DNA from: Hyphomicrobiales bacterium
Lineage (GTDB): Bacteria; Pseudomonadota; Alphaproteobacteria; Rhizobiales; Rhizobiaceae
DNA: 64,000 bases
Assembly (NCBI GenBank): GCA_900469625.1
Contig: UBXV01000026.1
Location: forward strand, 1-64,000
Direction of reading: 5' to 3'
Shown one piece after another: positions 9,360 through 17,433 of the stretch; position 1 is the stretch's first letter, and each line of letters begins with the position of its first letter. A program made the position numbers and the translations under genes. Below the pieces are notes generated by a model, which did no database searches, was not told the DNA's origin, and saw only the letters and a program-made list of their open reading frames with translations.

Positions 9360-9530
9360 AGTTTCGTCGTGCCCTGCATGGATGTCCGGCTATGCTGGGC
9401 GCGTCGCATGAAGCGCTCGCCAGTCTGCAAGGTGTTGCCGGTACCTGACCGTGGCCGGACAGCCGCTTCGGCAGGACCGGACACCGGCTTGTTGCCCTCA
9501 TCGGAAAATCGCGCTAGGAGGACCTAAAAC

Positions 9531-9542
9531 ATGAGGAAATAA
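9531..9542 (+). other. three-codon mini-ORF before the binding-protein gene
   Basis: ATG AGG AAA TAA follows a strong AGGAGG (9517-9522) and ends 3 bases before the real ATG at 9546. Ribosomes loaded on the strong site would translate Met-Arg-Lys and could re-initiate on the downstream gene, whose own GAGG lies inside the mini-ORF. The arrangement is seen; use is inferred. Confidence 0.4.
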
Positions 9543-9545
9543 GTC

Positions 9546-10469
9546 ATGAATGTATCTCTATTTTCTAATGCTCTCCGTGGCGCCGCCATCGCGGCGGTCC
9601 TGGCTATCGCGCCTGGCGCGAGCGCTGAAACGTTGAAGATCGAGCACAGCAGCGGCACGACGGACGTCGAAAAGAATCCGAAGACCGTGCTGGTTTATGA
9701 CTTCGGCATGCTCGAAACCCTGGATATGCTGGGCATTGCCGTGGCGGGCGTTCCCGGTTCGGCCATTCCGCCGTCCCTCGCAAAATACAAGGACGATAGC
9801 TATCCGAAGGTCGGCACGCTGTTCGAGCCGGACTACGAGGCTGTCAATGCGGCCGAACCCGACCTGATCATCGTCGGCGGACGCTCACAGTCGAAATATG
9901 CCGATCTGGCCAAGCTTGCGCCGACCATCGACCTGACCAACGATGACAAGGACCTGATCGGCAGCGTCAAGAAGAATGCCGCGATTCTCGGCCAGATCTT
10001 CGGCAAGGAGGCTGAAATCAAGGCAGCGTCCGATAAGCTCGACGCCTCGATCGTCAAGCTGCAGGACGTCGCCAAGGGCTCCGGCAAGGGCCTCATCCTG
10101 CTGACGACGGGCGGCAAGATCAGCGCCTACGGCAAGGGTTCGCGTTTTGGAGAGATCCATGACGTCTTCGGCGTCGAGGCGGCCGATCCGAAACTCGATG
10201 TCGCAACCCACGGCCAGGCTGTTTCCTACGAATACATCCTCGAGACCAATCCGGACTGGATCTTCGTTGTCGACCGTGATGCGGCGATCGGTCAGGAGGG
10301 GCAGCCGGCGGCAGCGCTCCTCGACAACGAACTTGTTCGCCAGACAAAGGCCTGGAAGAGCGAGCAGGTCGTCTATCTCGATTCTGCCAAGCTCTACCTG
10401 ACGAGCTCGGGCATCAAGTCCGAGCAGGATATCGTCGACCAGCTCACGCAAGCGCTGAGCAAGAAATAA
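9546..10469 (+). CDS. periplasmic iron-siderophore binding protein (class III)
   Basis: A 307-residue solute-binding protein of the CeuE/FatB/YclQ type. A signal peptide covers about residues 1-27 (GAAIAAVLAIAPGASAE). The first lobe begins with KTVLVYDFGMLETLDMLGI and contains YEAVNAAEPDLIIVGGRSQ; a long linking helix and the second lobe follow (NPDWIFVVDRDAAIGQ). There is no lipobox cysteine, so it should be soluble in the periplasm. It is divergent from, rather than within, the permease operon, sharing the IRO-box region, so both arms should be iron-repressed. A hairpin terminator follows at 10485-10514. Confidence 0.92.
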   Translation: MNVSLFSNALRGAAIAAVLAIAPGASAETLKIEHSSGTTDVEKNPKTVLVYDFGMLETLDMLGIAVAGVPGSAIPPSLAKYKDDSYPKVGTLFEPDYEAVNAAEPDLIIVGGRSQSKYADLAKLAPTIDLTNDDKDLIGSVKKNAAILGQIFGKEAEIKAASDKLDASIVKLQDVAKGSGKGLILLTTGGKISAYGKGSRFGEIHDVFGVEAADPKLDVATHGQAVSYEYILETNPDWIFVVDRDAAIGQEGQPAAALLDNELVRQTKAWKSEQVVYLDSAKLYLTSSGIKSEQDIVDQLTQALSKK

Positions 10470-10484
10470 ACCGAACTTCGCACA

Positions 10485-10514
10485 AAGGGCGGCAGGAGCG
10501 ATCGTGCCGCCCTT
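10485..10514 (+). terminator. hairpin terminator after siderophore-binding protein
   Basis: AAGGGCGGCA and TGCCGCCCTT form a perfect 10-bp stem with a 10-base loop 16 bases after the stop codon; CTTCTT follows rather than a clean T-run, so termination may be partial and the DUF2218 gene could be read through. Confidence 0.55.
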
Positions 10515-10589
10515 CTTCGTGGGCCTTGCAGCCGCATTTCCAGCGGTCGCGCCGCGGCCCTATCGTTCCCATGCCATGTGGAGAAGACC

Positions 10590-10883
10590 ATGTTGAAGGC
10601 CACAAGCAGTTTTACCACCGAGCGCGCCTCGCAATACCTGCAACAGTTGTCCAAGCATTTCGCGCACAAGACGACCGTCGAATACACCGAGACGGATTCC
10701 GTTGCGGCGATCGGGGCGAGCACCGCACGCATGACGGCGCGTGGTGATCAGCTCTCATTCGTTGCGGAATCGCCCGATGAAGAGGCGCTGGCGGAATGCA
10801 AGGACGTGATCGAGCGCCACCTCGTCCGCTTCGCGTTTCGCGAAGAACTGAAGGCGCTCGACTGGACAGAAACTGCCGCGTGA
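10590..10883 (+). CDS. DUF2218 domain protein
   Basis: A 97-residue soluble protein matching DUF2218 (ATMRARGDQLSF-like core seen as ARMTARGDQLSFVAESPDEEALAE, then a C-terminal helix ERHLVRFAFREEL). The start ATG 10590 follows GGAGAAG; the ATG 12 bases upstream overlaps that site. The biochemical role is unknown. In my knowledge of the family it is often found beside iron-siderophore uptake genes, as here, suggesting a cytoplasmic role in iron release or sensing, but this is only association. Confidence 0.75.
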   Translation: MLKATSSFTTERASQYLQQLSKHFAHKTTVEYTETDSVAAIGASTARMTARGDQLSFVAESPDEEALAECKDVIERHLVRFAFREELKALDWTETAA

Positions 10884-10960
10884 GCCGTCGGCCAGTCGCC
10901 GTTCCCTGCCGTTCCGGGTAATTGAGCGGAAGCCCTTAAGCCGGATCGCAGGTGCTGCCG

Positions 10961-12730
10961 TCAGTGCTTGCTGCGAGAGCCGGTGTCGCCCCGCCTGCTC
11001 GTGCGGGCCTGCAAATGCGCCGATATGCCCGAAGGCAGGGATGGCTGGAGCAGGGGCGGCACGGTTGGCAGGCAAACGGATACGTCGAGTGGCCGTTTCG
11101 GTAACACCAGCACGGCCGGTGGTGGTGCGATCGAGACCATGCCCTGCTCCGGTTCGGCAACCTCGTCAGGCTCCAGACTTCGCATGGCAGCTGTCAGGCG
11201 TGTCGCAGCCTCCTGCGCCTTCACCTTGCAGCGCATATGATCCGGATCGTCGGACAGGATGTCTTCGAAGCTGGTGAAGATCGCGAGGGCCTCTTCAAGG
11301 CGCCCGGTTGCGCAGAGTGTCACGCCGAGTTTGTAGCGCACGAGACTGACGAGAGGATGGCGGGCGAGGAGCGCCTCGAAGGTCTCTGCCGCCTCACCGT
11401 AGTGTCCCTGCGCCATCTGGCTATCGCCGAGCCGATGCTGGATCTTGCCGGCACCAGGCATCGTCGCAAGCAATCCCTTGTAGAGATATTCGGCCTCGTC
11501 ATGCTCGCCCTTGTCGTCAAAAAGCTGGGCAAGGCTATAACGTGCACGCGCATGGGTCGGCACGGTGTGGATGACTTGCCGGTAGCCCGGCTCCGCCTTG
11601 TCCAGCTGACCTTTGCGGTGTAATTCCACGGCACGATCATAGACATGCTCGATGCTGCGCGGGTTGAGGCAATTGCGCAGGTTGCGACCTGACAGCGTCG
11701 TGACGCGCATGCTGCGAATGCGCCGCTCCTCGACGCCGAAGGAATATTTGTAGGCCTCGTTGCCGCGCAGAAAATCGTAGACCCGATACCCCTGGGCGAT
11801 CGCATCGCGGATCGCAAATCCGTGCAGCAGCAGCCCCGGGGAGGGGGTGGTCCATTCCTCGTCGCGGCCGGTAATGTAGAACAGAATTGTCTTCTTCTGC
11901 CGGTCGAGCAGATTAGCGAGCACACCGAGCGGCCGACCCTGAAACCAGAGGACTGGAACGTCGAGCGCGCCCTGGTTGAAGGCGTCGAGCAGCATTTCCC
12001 GCGTCAAGGCGATCAGCCGCTCGATCTTGTTGCCCTTGCGTGCGGCCCATTTGATCCGCCACAGCCGGAACAGCGTATCGAGGTCCCGCTCAATCGTCTC
12101 GGGCGTCGCGTGGGTGATGCTATAGTCGGGCGACGACTCGACCATGCGCATGAAGCGTCGAAGCTTCTGCCGGGTCTGCGCGCTCAAGTGGGTCGCGAGA
12201 TAGTCCTCCCAGCATGCCGGCAGGTTTACATAGGGGCAGATCGTATTGTCGATGTTATCGGGATTGCCGTGCTCGGTGCTGGCCTGGACGAACTGGTCTT
12301 TCGGAAAGCCCGCGAGCAGGCGGTCGAGCCTCGATGAGGCGGTGTAGAAATAGTCGAAGGTGACGGTCGTCCAGTTCTCGCGGCCGATATGGGCGGCGAA
12401 AGCATCGGCTGCCGCGTCCTCGAGGCCGGGCCGACACAGAAAGCCGGTGTAGTCGGCGCCGTAATTGCCGGCCATGCGGATCTCGTCACAGAAGAGCCCG
12501 GTCTTTTCGTCCTGGTAGGTCGACACCTTCAAGGGCAGGAAGGCGCAATAATGCGCATCGCCGTCCTGTCTGAGTGCGAGAATGAACCAGCGGTGGCGAT
12601 GCGACAGGTATTTTTGCAGCCACTCCCAGGACAGAAACAGATGCGCTTCCGGATCTTCGAGATAAAGAAGATCCCAATTTTCGCGAATTCTCGAAAAATC
12701 ATCAATATTATCAATAATATCTATTTTCAT
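10961..12730 (-). CDS. GNAT (BioF2-like) acyltransferase fused to TPR repeats
   Basis: A 589-residue cytoplasmic protein. Residues about 1-335 resemble the acetyltransferase_6 (BioF2/CelD) fold: an N-terminal half (WDLLYLEDPEAHLFLSWEWL) and a catalytic half ending in the diagnostic YDFLRGNEAYKYSFG (318-332). Residues about 360-490 contain three tetratricopeptide-like units (HRKGQLDKAEPGYRQVI, DDKGEHDEAEYLYKGLL, AQGHYGEAAETFEALL); the last 70 residues are Pro/Val-rich and low complexity. Such GNATs are often found with exopolysaccharide or envelope genes. The TPR half suggests docking to a partner. It ends the minus-strand group that contains the type I secretion genes, though 159 AT-rich bases separate it from the next gene. 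Acyl donor and acceptor are unknown. Confidence 0.75.
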   Translation of the reverse strand: MKIDIIDNIDDFSRIRENWDLLYLEDPEAHLFLSWEWLQKYLSHRHRWFILALRQDGDAHYCAFLPLKVSTYQDEKTGLFCDEIRMAGNYGADYTGFLCRPGLEDAAADAFAAHIGRENWTTVTFDYFYTASSRLDRLLAGFPKDQFVQASTEHGNPDNIDNTICPYVNLPACWEDYLATHLSAQTRQKLRRFMRMVESSPDYSITHATPETIERDLDTLFRLWRIKWAARKGNKIERLIALTREMLLDAFNQGALDVPVLWFQGRPLGVLANLLDRQKKTILFYITGRDEEWTTPSPGLLLHGFAIRDAIAQGYRVYDFLRGNEAYKYSFGVEERRIRSMRVTTLSGRNLRNCLNPRSIEHVYDRAVELHRKGQLDKAEPGYRQVIHTVPTHARARYSLAQLFDDKGEHDEAEYLYKGLLATMPGAGKIQHRLGDSQMAQGHYGEAAETFEALLARHPLVSLVRYKLGVTLCATGRLEEALAIFTSFEDILSDDPDHMRCKVKAQEAATRLTAAMRSLEPDEVAEPEQGMVSIAPPPAVLVLPKRPLDVSVCLPTVPPLLQPSLPSGISAHLQARTSRRGDTGSRSKH

Positions 12731-12889
12731 AACGCCCTCATACGCAACAGATAAAATATTATGTTTTACGAAAAGGAGTTCTGTGTATTTCTGTAAATAT
12801 ATTATGATGTGTAATTTTAAGAATTCATTGTTGTTTGTATGTAGTACGCACTCTATGCTTGATGGCAGGCCATCGCGACCTCTGCGCCG

Positions 12890-13384
12890 CTAGATCAAAC
12901 GTTCATCGAAATTCGGCCGCGAGCGGATGAAGGTCCAAAGACTCTTGCTGATTTCGGTAATCTCCTGGATGGCGGCTTCGAGCCGCTCCAGCTCGCGCGC
13001 ATCGAGCTGCTCGACCTTGCCGTAGCGAATGTCCTTGTCGCCCTCCACCAGCCGCATCAGCTGCGTGCTGGAGATTTCGCCCTGTTCGTCGAAGGAATAG
13101 ATGCAGTGATTGTACTTGTTGCGCATCTTCGACTGCTGTTTCAGCCGGTCCATCAGCGACAGCACGTCGTCGCGCGTGTCCGTGGGCGTGGCCGGCAGCT
13201 TTGCCAGCCGCTCGGTCAGGTCGATGCGGGCGCGCGTCGTGTTCAGCGTCAGGAAAACCACGATCGCCTTTTCCTTGTCGACACTCAGTAGGTGGGCGAT
13301 GACGTAGATCAGCAGGCTTTCGGTATTGGTCCAGACATAGTTGAGGCGACCGACAAGCAGTAGCACCTCGTGTATCGCGGCCAT
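12890..13384 (-). CDS. conserved-looking hypothetical protein
   Basis: A 164-residue, mostly helical, soluble protein that I do not recognise. It opens with a hydrophobic helix pair (EVLLLVGRLNYVWTNTESLLIYVIAHLL) followed by charged helices with KQQSKMRNKYNHCIYSF and ends in DERLI. The stretch RNKYNHCIY resembles the RNxxxHs core seen in some HEPN-like or DUF helical families (Arg-N-x4-His pattern is approximate), which I mention only as a possibility. Start ATG 13384 has AGGGGAG 8 bases upstream. It lies 170 bases downstream of the HlyD gene on the same strand, so it may belong to the secretion operon. Confidence 0.6.
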   Translation of the reverse strand: MAAIHEVLLLVGRLNYVWTNTESLLIYVIAHLLSVDKEKAIVVFLTLNTTRARIDLTERLAKLPATPTDTRDDVLSLMDRLKQQSKMRNKYNHCIYSFDEQGEISSTQLMRLVEGDKDIRYGKVEQLDARELERLEAAIQEITEISKSLWTFIRSRPNFDERLI

Positions 13385-13553
13385 CAAACGTCTCCCCTGT
13401 CCGCCATCGGCGGCTTGTTGGCATCGCTGCAGCGGGCCATTGTGAAGGAAGTGCCCCCCACTTCAAAGCGGTGGCGGATGGCCGGGCCATCGTCAGCGTC
13501 CGCTGCTCCTTGCTGTTTCGTCCTGTCGCCATCGCCCGTCTCCCCGGATCGCC

Positions 13554-14909
13554 TCAGGTTTCCTTGAAGGCACGGGACATGCTGTCGGTGATCGGCTTGG
13601 TCAGGTATTCGAAGAACGTGCGCTCCGAGGTGGTGATCAGAACCTCGGCCGGCATGCCGGGCACCGGGTGGAAGCCGTGGATGCGGTGGATCTCGCTCAC
13701 CGGAACCTCGACGCGCACGATATAGACATCGCGTTGCTGGCCGCCGCTCACCTCTTCGACGGAATCGGCCGACACGTAGAAGACCTTGCCGCTGAGGACG
13801 GGTGTGGTGCGGCGGTTGAGCGCCGACAGCCGGATCGTGGCATCTTCACCCACCCGCAACTGGTCGATCGAGGTGCGCAGCACTTGCGCCTCGATGATCA
13901 GCGGCACGTTGGCCGGCAGGATTTCCATGATCGGCTTGCCGGTGGCGATCACGCCGCCGGCGGTGTGGAAGTAGCTGCGCACCACGGTGCCGTCGACCGG
14001 CGAGCGGATGGTGGCGCGGCCAAGCACTTCGCTTGCCTCGCGCAATTGTTCGCGCACCCCATCGAGATCGGCCTCGGCCGCCTCAAGCCCGTCGAGGGCT
14101 GCCTGCTTGTTGGCGTTGACGGCGATGACCGCTTCCTGGCGATAGCGGTCGATCTGCGACAGACTCTCCTTGACCTCGGCGTCGAGCCGGCCGATCTCGC
14201 CCATGGCGTCGGCGGCCGCGCGGTCGAGCGCCATCAGTTCGGATTTCTTGATCAGCCCGCCTTCGGCAAGCTTGCTCTTGGCCGCGCGCTCCTCGTTGAG
14301 GATATCGAGCTGCTTGTTGAACGATTCCTGCTGGCGTTCGTAGCCCTTGGCGCGGAATTCCAGTGACTTGATGTTCTGGTCGATGAGGTTCAGCTGGTCG
14401 TCGAGCTTGATCTTCTTGCTATGGAAGTTGACGTTCTGGCTCTCGATGATCGCGTGGATATCCGGGTCGCTTGCCTCTTGCTTGACGATGTCGGGGATCT
14501 TGAACGTGTCGCTGCCCATCGCTTCGGCACGCAGCCGCGCGACAACCGCCTCGAGACGCAGGCGCTTCAGGTTCAGCGCGCGCTCGTTGGCCCGCGACGG
14601 CGTCTGGTCCAGCTTGACCAGGATATCGCCGGTCTTGACCTTGTCGCCTTCGGCCACAAGCATCTGCTCGATGATCCCGCCTTCCAGATGCTGGATGATC
14701 TTGTTGTTGCCATTGGCGACGAAGCTGCCCTGCGCGATGATCGCCGCGGCGAGGGGCGCCGCGAAGGCCCAGTAGCCGAAACCGCCGAAGGAGGCGAGGA
14801 TCAGGGCAAGCCCGGCCATGCTGTGCAGCTTGATCGATCGCGGCACCTCCGAATACCACTCGACGGCATGTTCTTCGGCTGCGTTCTTCTTTTCGCGGCT
14901 CATGGTCAT
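13554..14909 (-). CDS. type I secretion periplasmic adaptor (HlyD/PrtE family)
   Basis: A 451-residue membrane fusion protein: short cytoplasmic N-terminus, a single TM segment (AGLALILASFGGFGYWAFAA), a lipoyl half (SFVANGNNKIIQHLEGGIIEQMLV), a long periplasmic coiled-coil (about residues 100-270), and the C-terminal HlyD signature region ATIRSPVDGTVVRSYFHTAGGVI. It links the ABC exporter encoded upstream (4-base ATGA overlap; start ATG 14909) to a TolC-like channel encoded elsewhere. The sequence beyond 14909 in the same frame is only exporter coding sequence read in another frame. Confidence 0.92.
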   Translation of the reverse strand: MTMSREKKNAAEEHAVEWYSEVPRSIKLHSMAGLALILASFGGFGYWAFAAPLAAAIIAQGSFVANGNNKIIQHLEGGIIEQMLVAEGDKVKTGDILVKLDQTPSRANERALNLKRLRLEAVVARLRAEAMGSDTFKIPDIVKQEASDPDIHAIIESQNVNFHSKKIKLDDQLNLIDQNIKSLEFRAKGYERQQESFNKQLDILNEERAAKSKLAEGGLIKKSELMALDRAAADAMGEIGRLDAEVKESLSQIDRYRQEAVIAVNANKQAALDGLEAAEADLDGVREQLREASEVLGRATIRSPVDGTVVRSYFHTAGGVIATGKPIMEILPANVPLIIEAQVLRTSIDQLRVGEDATIRLSALNRRTTPVLSGKVFYVSADSVEEVSGGQQRDVYIVRVEVPVSEIHRIHGFHPVPGMPAEVLITTSERTFFEYLTKPITDSMSRAFKET

Positions 14910-17401
14910 TCTCCGGCGATACGGGGTGCGGACTTTTCGTCCTTGGGCTTGGCGCCGATGGCTGCCAGCACGTCGTTGCGCGCCCCGAACATGGCAACGG
15001 TTCCTTCGTTCAGAACCATGATCTTGTCGACGCATTGCAACAGCGCCGGGCGCTGGGTGATGGTGACGGTGGTGATGCCCTGCTTCTTGGCGTGCACCAG
15101 CGCCCGGGCAAGGGCTGCCTCGCCATTGCTGTCGAGATTGGAGTTGGGTTCGTCCAGAACGACGAATTTGGGATTGCCGAAGAAGGCGCGCGCCAGAGCG
15201 ATGCGCTGTTTCTGGCCACCGGAAAGCGGTGCGCCGTCAGCCGCAACGATCGTCTCGTAGCCCTGCGGGAACGAGGCGATCAGTTCGTGCACGTCGGCAA
15301 GCACGGCGGCCTCGAAGATGGCGCTGTCCTCGACGTCGTCGCGCATGCGCGAGATGTTGGCCTTGATCGTGCCGGGAAAGAGCTGCACGTCCTGCGGCAG
15401 ATAGCCGATGCTTTCGCCGAACTGGCGCTGGTCCCAGTTTCTCAGGTCCATGAGGTCGAGGCGGACATTGCCGGAGGTCGGCACGATCGATCCGACGAGC
15501 ATCTTGCCGAGCGTCGTCTTGCCCGAGCCGGAATTGCCGATGACCGCCAGCGATTCCCCCTTGCTCAGCGAGAAGGAGATACCGTTGAGGATCACCCGCT
15601 TCTGCGGGGGCGGCACGAACAGGATGCGCTCGACGTCGAGGCGCCCTTCCGGGTTGGGCAGCCGCAGGCGCGGGAAGTTCAAGGGAGAGTTGACCAGCAA
15701 CTGCTTGATCCGGCCATAGGCGGCGCGGGAATGATTGAGCTGGTTCCAACCCTCGATCGCGCCTTCGACCGGAGCAAGCGCGCGGCCCGAAATGATCGAG
15801 GCGGCGATCACCATGCCACCGGTCAGGTGTCCGTCCATCGACAGGTGCGCGCCCCAGCCGAGCAGGGCGACCTGGGTGAACATGCGCACCGCTTTGGATG
15901 CGCCGGTAAAGATGATGCTGCGATCCTGCGCATAGACCTGCGATTTCAGCGATCCGGCGATTTCTCGGCCCCACATCTTCACGGCCTCCGGGATCATCGC
16001 CAATGCGTTGATGATCTGCGAATTGCGCGACATCGAATCCAGGTGGAAGTTGGCGCGGCTGAGGAAGGCGTTTGCCTCGCCGAACGGCTGTGCCGTTGCC
16101 TTCTGGTTGAGATAGGCGATGAAGAACAGCACGACGCAGCACATGATGACGATCAGGCCGAGCTGCGGCTGGATGATGTAGACCACGACCACGAAGAACG
16201 GCATCAGCGGCGCATCGAGGAAGGAAATCAGCGTGCCGGAGACGATGAAGGCCCGCAACTGCTGCAGGTCGCTCAATACCTGATAGTCGCGGCCGTTGCC
16301 GTGCAGCGATGCACGCGCTGCGGCACTCAGGATCGGCGCGCCGAGCTGAACCTCCATTTCGACAGCCGTGCGCATCAGGATGAAGCGACGGATGGAATCG
16401 AGCACGACCTGCAGGATGATGGCGCCGAGCACGGCGATGGTCAGCATCACCAGAGTATCCTGCGAGCGGCTGGTCAGGACGCGGTCGGAGATCTGGAACA
16501 GATAGATCGGAATGGCGAGAACCAGCACGTTGATCGCGATGGTAAAGGCGATGACGATCATCATGTTGCGGCGAACGACCGCCATGCCCGTGCGCAGGCT
16601 GGCGGCAAAATTGACCGGCCCCATGCGCTTGTGGAAGGTCTGCTTGCCCCCATCGCCGCCGCCGCCGCCACCGCCGCCATCCGTCGGGGTGCCGTTGCCG
16701 CCGCCGCCGTCACGGGCAGTCGGGCGACGATCGTTCTCTTTCAGCGGGCCGTTGTCGTTGTCGATCGTCTGCGGCAGCGGGCGACCCGGCCGGCTCTTCA
16801 TTTCCTCGGCCGGGTCGACGTCGTTGCCACGACGCGCAATGGTTTCGGGTTGTGGCGGTTCGGGCCGCACCTCGACCGGCTGCACGATGACGGCTTCCAC
16901 GGGCAGCACGGTGGCGGCTTCGGCCGGCAGCACCTTGACGGGTGCGATCTCTTCGATCGGCCGTTCAGCAACCGTGGTCTCTACCGGCACTGCTTCGGGA
17001 GCCACTTGCTCCAGCGGCGCGCTTTGCCGGCTCTGCCAGAGCGCGCCCTGGCGCTTCGGACCGAAGTGATAGCTGGTTTGTGCCTTCTCGTCGTGGCGGA
17101 CCGGATTTGCCAGCGACTGTGTGACGGCAAGAAATTCGGCATCGGAATCGTCGTGACCGGCGCAGTGCGTGGTGTCGGCGACTTTCTCTCGGTCCGTGAT
17201 CGTGTCCTGTCCGGCCATATCCGCGTCCCGTGTCGTGCGGATATCAAGGCCGACCTTGCGCAAGCCCTCGACGGCCTCGTTGATCGCGGCAATGCATCGG
17301 TTGGTCAACGCCGCTTCGAGTTCGTCGACCACTTCCGGAACCGGCTCTTCCTGTGCAGGCGTTCTGCCAAAACCGCCACGCCACTTCGAAAGATCGTTCA
17401 T
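14906..17401 (-). CDS. type I secretion ABC exporter with long disordered N-terminal extension
   Basis: An 831-residue PrtD-type exporter. Residues 1-260 are an unusual hydrophilic extension: acidic and helical at first, then Pro/Val/Glu-rich (130-190) and ending in a glycine tract (231-252). Transmembrane helices run from about 280 to 545. The nucleotide-binding domain has Walker A GNSGSGKT (622-629), signature LSGGQ (726-730) and Walker B VVLDEP (747-752). The residue at the switch-histidine position is glutamine (TITQRP, Q783), which is atypical. PrtD family members are normally about 570-600 residues, so the extension accounts for the excess. The start ATG 17401 precedes MNDLSKW. It probably exports the two proteins encoded immediately upstream. 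Confidence 0.9.
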   Translation of the reverse strand: MNDLSKWRGGFGRTPAQEEPVPEVVDELEAALTNRCIAAINEAVEGLRKVGLDIRTTRDADMAGQDTITDREKVADTTHCAGHDDSDAEFLAVTQSLANPVRHDEKAQTSYHFGPKRQGALWQSRQSAPLEQVAPEAVPVETTVAERPIEEIAPVKVLPAEAATVLPVEAVIVQPVEVRPEPPQPETIARRGNDVDPAEEMKSRPGRPLPQTIDNDNGPLKENDRRPTARDGGGGNGTPTDGGGGGGGGDGGKQTFHKRMGPVNFAASLRTGMAVVRRNMMIVIAFTIAINVLVLAIPIYLFQISDRVLTSRSQDTLVMLTIAVLGAIILQVVLDSIRRFILMRTAVEMEVQLGAPILSAAARASLHGNGRDYQVLSDLQQLRAFIVSGTLISFLDAPLMPFFVVVVYIIQPQLGLIVIMCCVVLFFIAYLNQKATAQPFGEANAFLSRANFHLDSMSRNSQIINALAMIPEAVKMWGREIAGSLKSQVYAQDRSIIFTGASKAVRMFTQVALLGWGAHLSMDGHLTGGMVIAASIISGRALAPVEGAIEGWNQLNHSRAAYGRIKQLLVNSPLNFPRLRLPNPEGRLDVERILFVPPPQKRVILNGISFSLSKGESLAVIGNSGSGKTTLGKMLVGSIVPTSGNVRLDLMDLRNWDQRQFGESIGYLPQDVQLFPGTIKANISRMRDDVEDSAIFEAAVLADVHELIASFPQGYETIVAADGAPLSGGQKQRIALARAFFGNPKFVVLDEPNSNLDSNGEAALARALVHAKKQGITTVTITQRPALLQCVDKIMVLNEGTVAMFGARNDVLAAIGAKPKDEKSAPRIAGE

Positions 17402-17433
17402 GCGTTTCCCCCATTGGGTTTTTATGGTTCTTG

